From Spirochaetaceae bacterium (GTDB lineage: Bacteria > Spirochaetota > Spirochaetia > UBA9216): a stretch of DNA of 17,340 nt. The position numbers and the translations under genes are program-made. Where the stretch lies: contig JAQQAK010000262.1 in assembly GCA_028527945.1 (NCBI GenBank), positions 1-17,340 on the forward strand, in the 5' to 3' direction. Below are positions 1-6,252 of the stretch, piece after piece (the first letter of the stretch is position 1; each line of letters begins with the position of its first letter). The notes below the pieces were generated by a model that saw only the letters and a program-made list of their open reading frames with translations, did no database searches and was not told the DNA's origin.

Positions 1-231
1 ACACTTATCAACTTCTTTTACATCAGGATTTGGTGAAACATCTGAATAAATACCTTTAATCATTGAACCAAGATTTGTAAGAAGCTCTTTTACAAGTGTT
101 GACTCTCTGAAAAAAGGATCACAAACAAGAATTCCGTGCTCATATCCTTGATCTTTAATTATGTCGGAAAGTTCTTTTATCTTTCCGCCGCCAAAAATAA
201 TTTTTACAGGTTGTTCATATACCCATTGCAT
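1..231 (-). CDS. Iron-containing alcohol dehydrogenase, N-terminal part (cut by window edge)
   Basis: Only the first 77 residues are present; the gene continues past the left edge. The translation begins MQWVYEQPVKIIFGGGKIKE and later reads YSDVSPNPDVKEV. This is the pattern of the N-terminal Rossmann-like domain of Fe-dependent group III alcohol dehydrogenases (PF00465), where the GxGxxxEL loop and the 'sdvsPNP' segment contact NAD(P). These enzymes reduce aldehydes or oxidise alcohols in the cytoplasm. The metal ligands lie in the missing C-terminal half. I chose the ATG at 231 because GAGGGAG sits about 10 nt upstream; the in-frame ATG at 240 has that purine run almost touching it. The gene follows the PLP lyase gene by about 40 nt, so the two are probably co-transcribed and the dehydrogenase may reduce the aldehyde made by its neighbours. 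Substrate is unknown; fatty aldehyde, acetaldehyde and sulfoacetaldehyde are all possible. Confidence 0.85.
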   Translation of the reverse strand, partial: MQWVYEQPVKIIFGGGKIKELSDIIKDQGYEHGILVCDPFFRESTLVKELLTNLGSMIKGIYSDVSPNPDVKEVDKC

Positions 232-271
232 AGCTATCATTCTCCCTCAACGCTGAAATATCAACAATTTT

Positions 272-1723
272 TTATTTCTTTCTATTTTTCCGCTTAACAA
301 ACCACATTGCAATTTTCTGCCCCAAATCTGAGGAATCACCAGTTTCAGCGCCATCAACATCATCTATTTGAGCATCGTTAAAATCAATCATCTTAGCGTC
401 TGGCCCATACATACCAGCAAACATATTTAGAACATTCTTACGAACCATTCCCCGGACAGGGATATTCGCAATCATGCCATACATTGCGGCTCCTCCGACT
501 TCAGCAAGATGCGGATTCTGTTTTACATGTTCTACAGATTCGCGGAGATCTTTTAAGTAGTCATCTACGACATCAAGATGAAGAGGAGTAACCATTGCAT
601 GAAGAGCTTCCGGAAATTGAAGGCGATCTAATTGCCACCCGCGCTCTTCCATTTGATCTCCAACAGCAAAAATATTTACATCATTATTTGGAGAATTATA
701 AGAAAACAAACTCGCCTGAGGGTTACCAATAACATGAAGCTCAGGTATTTCGTTAATACCCTTAATCAGAGCTTGCGCAGCATTGATAGTATCCTGCGTA
801 TACTTTTTATACCCATTAATTCCCATGGCCTGCATTGCAGCCCATGCAGCAGCGTAAGCTCCTCCGGGTCTGGTTCCAAGTAGCGCTGGAGAAGCAAAAA
901 CCCCACCAGGCCAGTTTTCATGAACAAAAAGTTGATATTTAAAATAATCAACATTTCTATAGGTTATTGTAGAAGCGCCCTTTGCGGCAAAACCATATTT
1001 ATGAGTATCTGCTGAAATGGAGGTTACACCAGGAACACGATAATCCCATTTAGGAAGCTCATATCCGAGTTTTTCAATAAAAGGTAAAATATAGCCGCCA
1101 ACACAAGCATCAACATGCAAAGGAATCTTGTTTGCAACCGCAAGTTCACTTAATTCTTCAATCGGATCAATTATTCCATGCGGATATTCAGGAGCCGAGC
1201 CCAAAAGCATGATAGTCCTACGATTTATAAGTTTTTTAACAGCCTTAACATCAACTCTGTAATTTTTATCAAGTGGAGCATGCACAGCTTTTACGCCAAA
1301 ATATTCAGCAGCTTTTTCCCAGGCAACATGTGCAGTAACTGGAATAATCATTTCAGGCCTTTTTATCCATGGCTTTTTTGCACGAGCCATATCGCGGTAT
1401 GTTTTTACAGGAAGAAGGCAGCTTTCGGTTCCTCCAGAGGTAACAACTCCGCATACATTGCGGTCACCATGGAGCAAACTTGCCGTCATTTGGATTACTT
1501 CAGTTTCCAATCTTTTTAAACTTTTAAAAACTGTAGGATTCAAACCATTAGTGGAAAGATACTCTTTATAGGCATCAGTCAAAAAATCGTTGTGTTCTTC
1601 TCCTAAATAATAAACAAGACTCCATGTCTTGAGACTTTTATACGCTGGATCATTTTTTTTAAAATCTTTGAGATCTCGCAAAATTTCATCTCTATTTCTT
1701 CCGTTTTCAGGTATTTCAAGCAT
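272..1723 (-). CDS. PLP-dependent lyase/decarboxylase of the sphingosine-1-phosphate lyase family
   Basis: A 483-residue fold-type I PLP enzyme. Visible motifs are SGGTES (96-101, PLP phosphate binding), AH at 131-132 (His that stacks on the PLP ring), HVDACVGG from residue 203 (Asp205 contacts the pyridine N) and SISADTHKYG with the Schiff-base Lys242. Lys248, six residues on, is conserved in sphingosine-1-phosphate lyases, where the equivalent helps bind substrate phosphate. From memory, long stretches (PHGIIDP, IPLHVDAC, GVTSISADTHKYG, LRESV) match human SGPL1, but the eukaryotic N-terminal membrane helix is missing, as in bacterial homologues. The family cleaves phosphorylated sphingoid bases to fatty aldehyde plus phosphoethanolamine. 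Relatives in the wider group II family are amino-acid decarboxylases, so cysteate or glutamate decarboxylation is a real alternative. The C-terminal tail (about 430-483) is acidic then Lys/Arg-rich and looks lineage-specific. A good promoter lies upstream and an Fe-alcohol dehydrogenase follows. Confidence 0.88.
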   Translation of the reverse strand: MLEIPENGRNRDEILRDLKDFKKNDPAYKSLKTWSLVYYLGEEHNDFLTDAYKEYLSTNGLNPTVFKSLKRLETEVIQMTASLLHGDRNVCGVVTSGGTESCLLPVKTYRDMARAKKPWIKRPEMIIPVTAHVAWEKAAEYFGVKAVHAPLDKNYRVDVKAVKKLINRRTIMLLGSAPEYPHGIIDPIEELSELAVANKIPLHVDACVGGYILPFIEKLGYELPKWDYRVPGVTSISADTHKYGFAAKGASTITYRNVDYFKYQLFVHENWPGGVFASPALLGTRPGGAYAAAWAAMQAMGINGYKKYTQDTINAAQALIKGINEIPELHVIGNPQASLFSYNSPNNDVNIFAVGDQMEERGWQLDRLQFPEALHAMVTPLHLDVVDDYLKDLRESVEHVKQNPHLAEVGGAAMYGMIANIPVRGMVRKNVLNMFAGMYGPDAKMIDFNDAQIDDVDGAETGDSSDLGQKIAMWFVKRKNRKK

Positions 1724-1763
1724 AATATTCTACCTTATTCCTTGTAAAAGTTTAATGCTACAA

Positions 1764-1792
1764 ATGATAGGAGAAGTTTAGCCATCTGTCAA
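1764..1792 (-). promoter_or_regulatory. Promoter of the PLP lyase / alcohol dehydrogenase operon
   Basis: On the minus strand a perfect -35 box TTGACA (1787-1792) and a near-perfect -10 box TATCAT (1764-1769) are separated by exactly 17 nt. Transcription would begin near 1757, about 35 nt before the ATG, and AAGGTAG serves as the ribosome binding site. Assignment is from consensus match only. Confidence 0.7.
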
Positions 1793-1880
1793 TGTCAGAC
1801 TTTTCAATAAACTTATTTTATAATCAAGAACTAATATATTTATTACTTTTTTAATTAACAATTTTAATATGTCATTATAA

Positions 1881-1908
1881 TTTGGGGTAGAATTAAAAGT
1901 TATATAAT
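1881..1908 (+). promoter_or_regulatory. Possible promoter of the aminotransferase gene
   Basis: A TATAAT box at 1903-1908 is preceded by a weak -35 (TTTGGG, 1881-1886; spacer 16). It would start RNA near 1915, so the palindrome at 1919-1946 would lie in the start region and 5' leader. A competing reading uses TTGCCA (1935-1940), inside the palindrome, with TATATA at 1958-1963 and a 17-nt spacer. That start would fall on the Shine-Dalgarno sequence, so I prefer the first. Confidence 0.4.
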
Positions 1909-1918
1909 GATAAATTAC

Positions 1919-1946
1919 ATTTTATGGCAACATGTTGCCATAAAAT
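1919..1946. promoter_or_regulatory. Perfect 28-bp palindrome, candidate operator or leader hairpin
   Basis: The two halves are exact inverted repeats with no mismatch. The core is TGGCAACATGTTGCCA, flanked on each side by an A/T-rich ATTTTA/TAAAAT arm. It lies between the divergent lyase and aminotransferase genes, just downstream of a TATAAT box. A perfect dyad of this length suits a dimeric repressor. In RNA it would form a 12-bp stem with a CATG loop followed by ATTTTTTT, which also resembles an intrinsic terminator or attenuator. The cognate protein is not identifiable here. Confidence 0.6.
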
Positions 1947-1982
1947 ATTTTTTTCTTTATATAAAACTAAAGGAGATCACCA

Positions 1983-3356
1983 ATGAATGACCTCAATAAT
2001 ATTCCGACAAATAAAGAAAATCTTGACAAATATGAAGTTGACAACATATACCACTCATGGGGCTATCAGTCACAAAACTCTCCGATGAGGGTTGTCGGCG
2101 CAAAAGGTCTTCGTTTTACAACAGAAGATGGACGAGAAAGACTGGACTTTTCATCTTGTTTTGTAAGTCATAATATAGGACATCAGGATCAGAGAGTAAT
2201 TGATGCTATCTGCAGGCAAGCACAAAAGCTAACCTCTTTTGCGCCAAGCTTTTCAACAGAACCAAGAGCAGTCCTTGGGAAGATTCTGGAAGAAGTAACA
2301 CCGGGCGACTTAAGCTACTCTTTTATATCTCTTGGCGGAACAGAAGCAAATGAAGCCGCAATAAAAATTGCCCAGCAATATACAGGAAAACGTAAAATAC
2401 TTGGCCGCTACCGAAGCTATCACGGAGGAACAGGCGCATCAATGTCTGTATCATGCGGTGACCCCAGAAGCTGGGCTGTTGTTTCCGGCAAAACAGAAGT
2501 GGTTCCGGTTCCACAGCCCTATGTATACCGCTGGCCGTTCAGTGACAATCCAACAGAAGTTGCAGAGCAGTGTATAAAATGTACAGAGCAGATAATTCAG
2601 TTTGAAGGCGGAGACGAACAGATTGCGGCTATTATTTTTGAACCTATAACAGGAGCAAATGGTATTATTGTACCGCCTGATGAGTATTTCCCACGTCTAA
2701 GAGAACTCTGCGACAAATACGGAATCCTTATGATTGCTGATGAAGTAATGACAGGCTTTGGACGTACAGGTAAATGGTTTGCAATGGATCACTGGAATAC
2801 TGTTCCCGACATCATGTCTATGGCAAAAGGAATCACTTCAGGGTATGTTCCAATGGGAAATACAATTACTACAAAGAAAATTGGAAAATACTTTCAAGAA
2901 CAAATGTTCAGCCATGGAGCAACTTACGCGGGTCATGCTCTTGGATGTGCAGCTGCTGCTGAAGTTATAAAAATCTATCAAACAGACAATCTTATAGAAA
3001 ACTCAGCTGTGATGGGCGAATATCTACTTGAAAAATCAAAAGAGCTTATGGAAAAACATCCTGTAATTGGAGATGTTAGAGGTAAAGGTTTATTTGTTGG
3101 TCTTGAACTTGTAAAAAACAGAACAACAAAAGAACCGCTAATCCCGCTTGACGCAAAGATCAGAAAGGGCATGAACCCTAAGCTTGAACTCGCCAAACGC
3201 CTTGGAGAACTTGGTATGATGGCGATGGCAGCAAACCCGTCAAATGTTGTAGCACTTGCCCCTGCATTAATTGCTACAAAAGCTGATATTGATGAAGGCA
3301 TTTCTATTATGGATGAAGCTTTAAAATCAATAGATCACTACGCAGAACAAAACTAA
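1983..3356 (+). CDS. Class III PLP aminotransferase, taurine-pyruvate aminotransferase-like
   Basis: A 457-residue class III (omega) aminotransferase (PF00202). Motifs are GGTEANE (118-124, PLP phosphate), YHGGT (146-150, Tyr stacking on PLP), IADEVMTGFGRTG (Asp253 to the pyridine N) and MAKGITSGYVPMG with Schiff-base Lys282. Near the C-terminus come DVRGKGLFVGLELV and an APAL segment. The N-terminal HSWGYQ stretch and overall pattern remind me of taurine-pyruvate and related omega-amine transaminases rather than ornithine or GABA enzymes; this is from memory. It would move the amino group of a terminal amine to a keto acid and leave an aldehyde. Beta-alanine transaminase and phosphoethanolamine phospho-lyase belong to the same superfamily and cannot be excluded. 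AGGAG lies 7 nt before the ATG. A transporter-like gene follows 149 nt later and a PLP lyase plus aldehyde reductase lie divergently, suggesting one pathway. Confidence 0.85.
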   Translation: MNDLNNIPTNKENLDKYEVDNIYHSWGYQSQNSPMRVVGAKGLRFTTEDGRERLDFSSCFVSHNIGHQDQRVIDAICRQAQKLTSFAPSFSTEPRAVLGKILEEVTPGDLSYSFISLGGTEANEAAIKIAQQYTGKRKILGRYRSYHGGTGASMSVSCGDPRSWAVVSGKTEVVPVPQPYVYRWPFSDNPTEVAEQCIKCTEQIIQFEGGDEQIAAIIFEPITGANGIIVPPDEYFPRLRELCDKYGILMIADEVMTGFGRTGKWFAMDHWNTVPDIMSMAKGITSGYVPMGNTITTKKIGKYFQEQMFSHGATYAGHALGCAAAAEVIKIYQTDNLIENSAVMGEYLLEKSKELMEKHPVIGDVRGKGLFVGLELVKNRTTKEPLIPLDAKIRKGMNPKLELAKRLGELGMMAMAANPSNVVALAPALIATKADIDEGISIMDEALKSIDHYAEQN

Positions 3357-3365
3357 AGGTTTTAT

Positions 3366-3378
3366 GAGGCCCAGCCTC
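3366..3378 (+). terminator. Short hairpin just after the aminotransferase gene
   Basis: GAGGC-CCA-GCCTC forms a 5-bp GC-rich stem 10 nt after the stop codon. The following bases (TCTGTTAAC) are not a proper T-run, so it may slow RNA decay or transcription rather than terminate it. Confidence 0.25.
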
Positions 3379-3445
3379 TCTGTTAACAAATCGAGACTCA
3401 CCCGACAAAGCGTTCTGCTTTGAATCCATAACGGGAAATGTTAAT

Positions 3446-3497
3446 CAGTTTTCTTAATTTAATTATTTTTAGAAAACTGTTTACCTATAGAGTATAG
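3446..3497 (+). promoter_or_regulatory. Paired dyads in front of the DUF819 gene
   Basis: Two inverted repeats lie just upstream of the start codon. The first is CAGTTTTCT (3446-3454) with AGAAAACTG (3471-3479), a perfect 9-bp dyad around a 16-nt A/T spacer. The second is CTATA-GAG-TATAG (3485-3497), whose right arm runs into the AGGAG ribosome binding site at 3496-3500. Together they could be an operator or a leader structure that limits translation of the membrane protein; this is inferred from symmetry only. Confidence 0.35.
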
Positions 3498-3505
3498 GAG
3501 TCATC

Positions 3506-4654
3506 ATGCCGGCAATAGTCTGGATCATATTTTTTATCGTATTCCCTATTTTTATAATGTATCTATGCCAAAAATATACAATCCTCGATAAAATTGGTGC
3601 GGTGGTTCTTTGCTACGCGGCAGGAATAATAGTAGGAAATATCAATCTTTTTCCTGAGAATATATTTCAAATACAGAATATGTTCACAATGATAACAATT
3701 CCGCTGTCACTTCCTCTACTTTTCTTTTCTATGGATATGAAAAGCTGGTCACGTTTGGCAGGAAAAAGTTTAATAACTTTTTTTGCTGCAATTATTTCGG
3801 TTTTAGGCTCAACAACCCTGGCATTCTTTTTGTTTCGCGGACAAACTAACAATAATTGGAGAATCCCCGGAATGCTTATTGGCTGTTATACCGGAGGAAC
3901 CCCTAATCTTGCATCAATTGGTACAGCATTAAAAATTGATCCCGACACCTATGTTGCAGTACACGCGTCAGATGTAGTAATGGGAGCAATTTATATACTT
4001 GTAGCAATGACAATAATGCCTAAACTCCTCAAAAAAATATTGCCAGCTTTTGAGTTTAAGAACGGAAATAGCGCCGAAAACATAAAGGTCGGGTTTGAAA
4101 CAAATTTCACAGGCTTTCAGAAAAAACATCTAAAACCTCTTTTGACTGCATTTGGACTTGCAATCTTAATATTTGCAGTAGGAGGAGGGCTCTCGTTAAT
4201 AATGCCTGAAGACATCTCAATGGTAGTTGCCATTTTATCAATAACAACACTTGGAGTGGCTGCTTCCTTCTCTACAAAGATAAGAAACATAGATTATACC
4301 TTTCAGCTTGGTTATTATATTATTCTCGTTTTTTCACTGGTTGTAAGTTCAATGGCAAATGTTAAAGATCTGGTATCAACAGCACCAATAATGTTGGCCT
4401 ATGTTACAGTCGCAATATTTGCCTCTGCAGTAATTCATACTATTTTTTCAAAAATATTTAAAATTGATGCAGATACGCAAATCGTAGCATCAGTATCTTT
4501 TGTTTTATCTCCACCTTTTGTTCCAATGATAGCAGCCGCCTTAAAAAATAAGGAGATTGTTGTTTCAGGAGTAATAATAGGCATACTTGGTTGGGTTGTT
4601 GGTAATTACATTGGAATAAGCTACGCGTACATATTAAAATCACTGTTTACTTAA
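3506..4654 (+). CDS. DUF819-family (YjcL-like) multi-spanning membrane protein, putative transporter
   Basis: A 382-residue, very hydrophobic protein with roughly 10 predicted membrane helices. The signature GMLIGCYTGGTPNLASIGTA (122-141) is typical of the DUF819 family (PF05684). It carries a Gly/Pro/Asn-rich re-entrant-looking loop like those in several secondary-transporter folds. A shorter, polar, charged stretch at about 174-210 divides the protein into two halves, and a second Pro-rich motif (VLSPPFVPM, 333-341) lies in the second half, suggesting an inverted-repeat transporter architecture. No substrate has been established for the family to my knowledge. Start ATG is supported by AGGAG 5 nt upstream. 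It follows the aminotransferase in the same direction, so import of the amine or export of a reduced end product is a fair guess. It converges on the lipoprotein gene. Confidence 0.8.
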   Translation: MPAIVWIIFFIVFPIFIMYLCQKYTILDKIGAVVLCYAAGIIVGNINLFPENIFQIQNMFTMITIPLSLPLLFFSMDMKSWSRLAGKSLITFFAAIISVLGSTTLAFFLFRGQTNNNWRIPGMLIGCYTGGTPNLASIGTALKIDPDTYVAVHASDVVMGAIYILVAMTIMPKLLKKILPAFEFKNGNSAENIKVGFETNFTGFQKKHLKPLLTAFGLAILIFAVGGGLSLIMPEDISMVVAILSITTLGVAASFSTKIRNIDYTFQLGYYIILVFSLVVSSMANVKDLVSTAPIMLAYVTVAIFASAVIHTIFSKIFKIDADTQIVASVSFVLSPPFVPMIAAALKNKEIVVSGVIIGILGWVVGNYIGISYAYILKSLFT

Positions 4655-4718
4655 GCCCCGCTTGAACATTCCAAAAGAGTAAATTGCTAAAAAGCGAGGA
4701 ACAAAAAAAATGACTGAT

Positions 4719-5216
4719 TTAGTTTGAAGAGAGTTCTCCCTGATCATATAAATTCAAGGCATTAACAGTTTTTGTGTTATCCCAGACCTTTAACCACCGG
4801 CCAGAATAAGTAACATCTTCTACTATAACCATCCAATAATATCCGTTAACATCGTTATAGTAAAAAGCAGATTTATCATTTACAGCTTCTTCTGCTATTG
4901 TATTAGATAAATTATAAGAATCAAGATAGGATATAACATTGCTGTATGTATAATTGCTATAGTTTTTATCATTAGAGTTTGAGGCAGGATAGCTATCCAC
5001 TATAGTCTCCATAGAATCAGCATAATTCCCAGTATACACGGTTTGCGTGCTATACCCATAATAGTCAAGATAACTATAGGCAGAATTTGATACTCCTACA
5101 GCTTTAATATCATAATAGTGAGTAGTTGCAGTGTTAATATTAAATTCACATCCGGAAAGAACCAAAACAAAGGCAATGCTTAAAAGCATATAAAGTCTTT
5201 TTAATTTCTTATTCAT
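4719..5216 (-). CDS. Small Tyr/Ser/Asn-rich lipoprotein of unknown function
   Basis: A 165-residue protein with a basic N-terminus (MNKKLKR), a hydrophobic core and the lipobox LSGC, so Cys23 is the likely lipidated residue after signal peptidase II cleavage. The mature part is rich in Tyr, Ser, Asn and Asp and has almost no other hydrophobic blocks. It contains repeated short patterns such as YSYLDYYGYS, SNYTYSN and SYLDSYNLSN, and ends with an aromatic core (YYWMVIVEDVTYSGRWLKVW) that may form beta strands. I recognise no domain. AGGACGG precedes the ATG by about 5 nt, and the gene has its own promoter, so it is probably expressed independently of the dehydrogenase upstream. It could sit on the inner or outer membrane; the residues after Cys (EFNIN) do not settle this. 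It may be a spirochaete-specific surface or periplasmic lipoprotein. Confidence 0.75.
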   Translation of the reverse strand: MNKKLKRLYMLLSIAFVLVLSGCEFNINTATTHYYDIKAVGVSNSAYSYLDYYGYSTQTVYTGNYADSMETIVDSYPASNSNDKNYSNYTYSNVISYLDSYNLSNTIAEEAVNDKSAFYYNDVNGYYWMVIVEDVTYSGRWLKVWDNTKTVNALNLYDQGELSSN

Positions 5217-5260
5217 TTTACCGTCCTAAACTACTATAAATTTATTAGCATTAGATAGGA

Positions 5261-5290
5261 ATTATAAATTATTAATAGTGATAGAATCAA
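5261..5290 (-). promoter_or_regulatory. Promoter of the lipoprotein gene
   Basis: The minus strand carries TTGATT (5285-5290), an 18-nt spacer and a perfect TATAAT (5261-5266), about 45 nt before the lipoprotein ATG. Consensus match only. Confidence 0.6.
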
Positions 5291-5300
5291 GATAAACACC

Positions 5301-5318
5301 AGCCCCCTTTCAGGGGCT
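5301..5318 (-). terminator. GC-rich hairpin after the SDR gene
   Basis: AGCCCC and GGGGCT pair perfectly across a 6-nt loop, about 20 nt past the SDR stop codon. On the minus strand the T-run lies before rather than after the stem, so termination would be imperfect. No gene reads into it from the other side closely enough to claim it as a plus-strand terminator. Confidence 0.35.
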
Positions 5319-5337
5319 AAAAAACATTATTTTTGTT

Positions 5338-6123
5338 TCAGGCTATATGCATACCACCATCAACAGACAAAGCTTGTCCAGTAATAAAACCTGAAAAATC
5401 TGAACATAACCAAACAACAGCTCTGGCAACATCTTCTACTGTGCCCATCTTCCCCATAGGAATAACATGTTCTGTCAGGATTTTTTCTTCTTCAGGATTA
5501 ACCGACATTGTGTTTGACATAAGATTAGTTCCTTTTGTCGGACCAGGACATACAACATTAACCCTTATTCCATTTTTAGCGTTTTCTATAGCAGCACTTC
5601 TTGTTATAGCAATTACTCCAGCCTTACTTGGTCCATAGGCACCAAAATTCGGAGCCATCTTGAGCCCTCCTATTGACGCAGTATTAACAATAGAACCTTT
5701 TTCCTGCTTCTGCATCTGTTTCAATTCATATTTGAGGCACAAAAATATCCCCTTAAGGTTTGTATTCATGATGCTATCCCAGGTTTCAGTATCAAGATCC
5801 GTAAGCGGTACATATGGTATTCGAACACCATCAGGCCCTATCCCTGCATTATTAAACGCACAATCCAAACGACCATGCATTGATACAACTTCATCTACCA
5901 TATTACGAACATCTTCTTCGCTGGAAACATCTGCTTTTATAAACTCACCAGAAGCTCCAGCCTCTCTAATCAATTTGACAGTTTCTTCTCCGCCAGCAAC
6001 ATTATGAGCAGCTGTAACAACAATTTTAGCCCCAAGAGAAGCAAAATCAAGAGCAGCTGCCCTTCCTATACCAGATGAGCCTCCGGTTATCAATACAACC
6101 TTATCTTTTATATCAACAGGCAT
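5338..6123 (-). CDS. Short-chain dehydrogenase/reductase (classical SDR)
   Basis: A 261-residue classical SDR oxidoreductase. The Rossmann nucleotide motif TGGSSGIG is at 13-20 and NNAG at 91-94. The catalytic set is Ser150, Tyr163 and Lys167 (within GAYGPSKAG), with the usual upstream Asn in MNTNLKG (120-126). The C-terminal ITGQALSVDGG (247-257) closes the fold. The residues after the second strand (VVTAAHN) lack the acidic side chain that marks NAD preference, so NADP(H) is more likely. Substrate is not readable: FabG-like, hydroxysteroid-like and sulfoacetaldehyde-reductase-like enzymes all share these features. The ATG at 6123 is chosen because AAGGAG lies 7-8 nt upstream; a longer reading from a GTG at 6144 would place that ribosome site inside the coding sequence. 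A LysR gene and a flavin reductase lie upstream in the same direction. Confidence 0.88.
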   Translation of the reverse strand: MPVDIKDKVVLITGGSSGIGRAAALDFASLGAKIVVTAAHNVAGGEETVKLIREAGASGEFIKADVSSEEDVRNMVDEVVSMHGRLDCAFNNAGIGPDGVRIPYVPLTDLDTETWDSIMNTNLKGIFLCLKYELKQMQKQEKGSIVNTASIGGLKMAPNFGAYGPSKAGVIAITRSAAIENAKNGIRVNVVCPGPTKGTNLMSNTMSVNPEEEKILTEHVIPMGKMGTVEDVARAVVWLCSDFSGFITGQALSVDGGMHIA

Positions 6124-6164
6124 AATAAACTCCTTCAAATACACAATCTTTTAGTATTTATGAC

Positions 6165-6192
6165 ATTATATCTTTATAAGGAAATAAATCAA
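6165..6192 (-). promoter_or_regulatory. Promoter of the SDR gene
   Basis: The minus strand carries TTGATT (6187-6192), a 16-nt spacer and a perfect TATAAT (6165-6170). It lies in the 129-nt gap after the LysR gene, so the SDR can be transcribed on its own as well as by read-through. Confidence 0.6.
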
Positions 6193-6252
6193 AATTGCTT
6201 TTTTAAACTAATATTATACTCTTGAAGGAATACCAGGGCAGCTTCAGTCACA

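Noticed and set aside
1178..1519. A 113-codon plus-strand open frame opposite the PLP lyase gene
   Set aside because: It is antisense to a strongly conserved enzyme, has no ribosome site and a composition unlike a protein.
4655..4704. CCCCGCTT / AAGCGAGG stem with an A-run between the converging DUF819 and lipoprotein genes
   Set aside because: There is a mismatch in the stem, the loop is long, and the A-run is on the wrong side for either gene's terminator.
6124..6144. GTG start adding 7 residues to the SDR
   Set aside because: The AAGGAG ribosome site would be inside the added segment; the ATG at 6123 is at the right distance.
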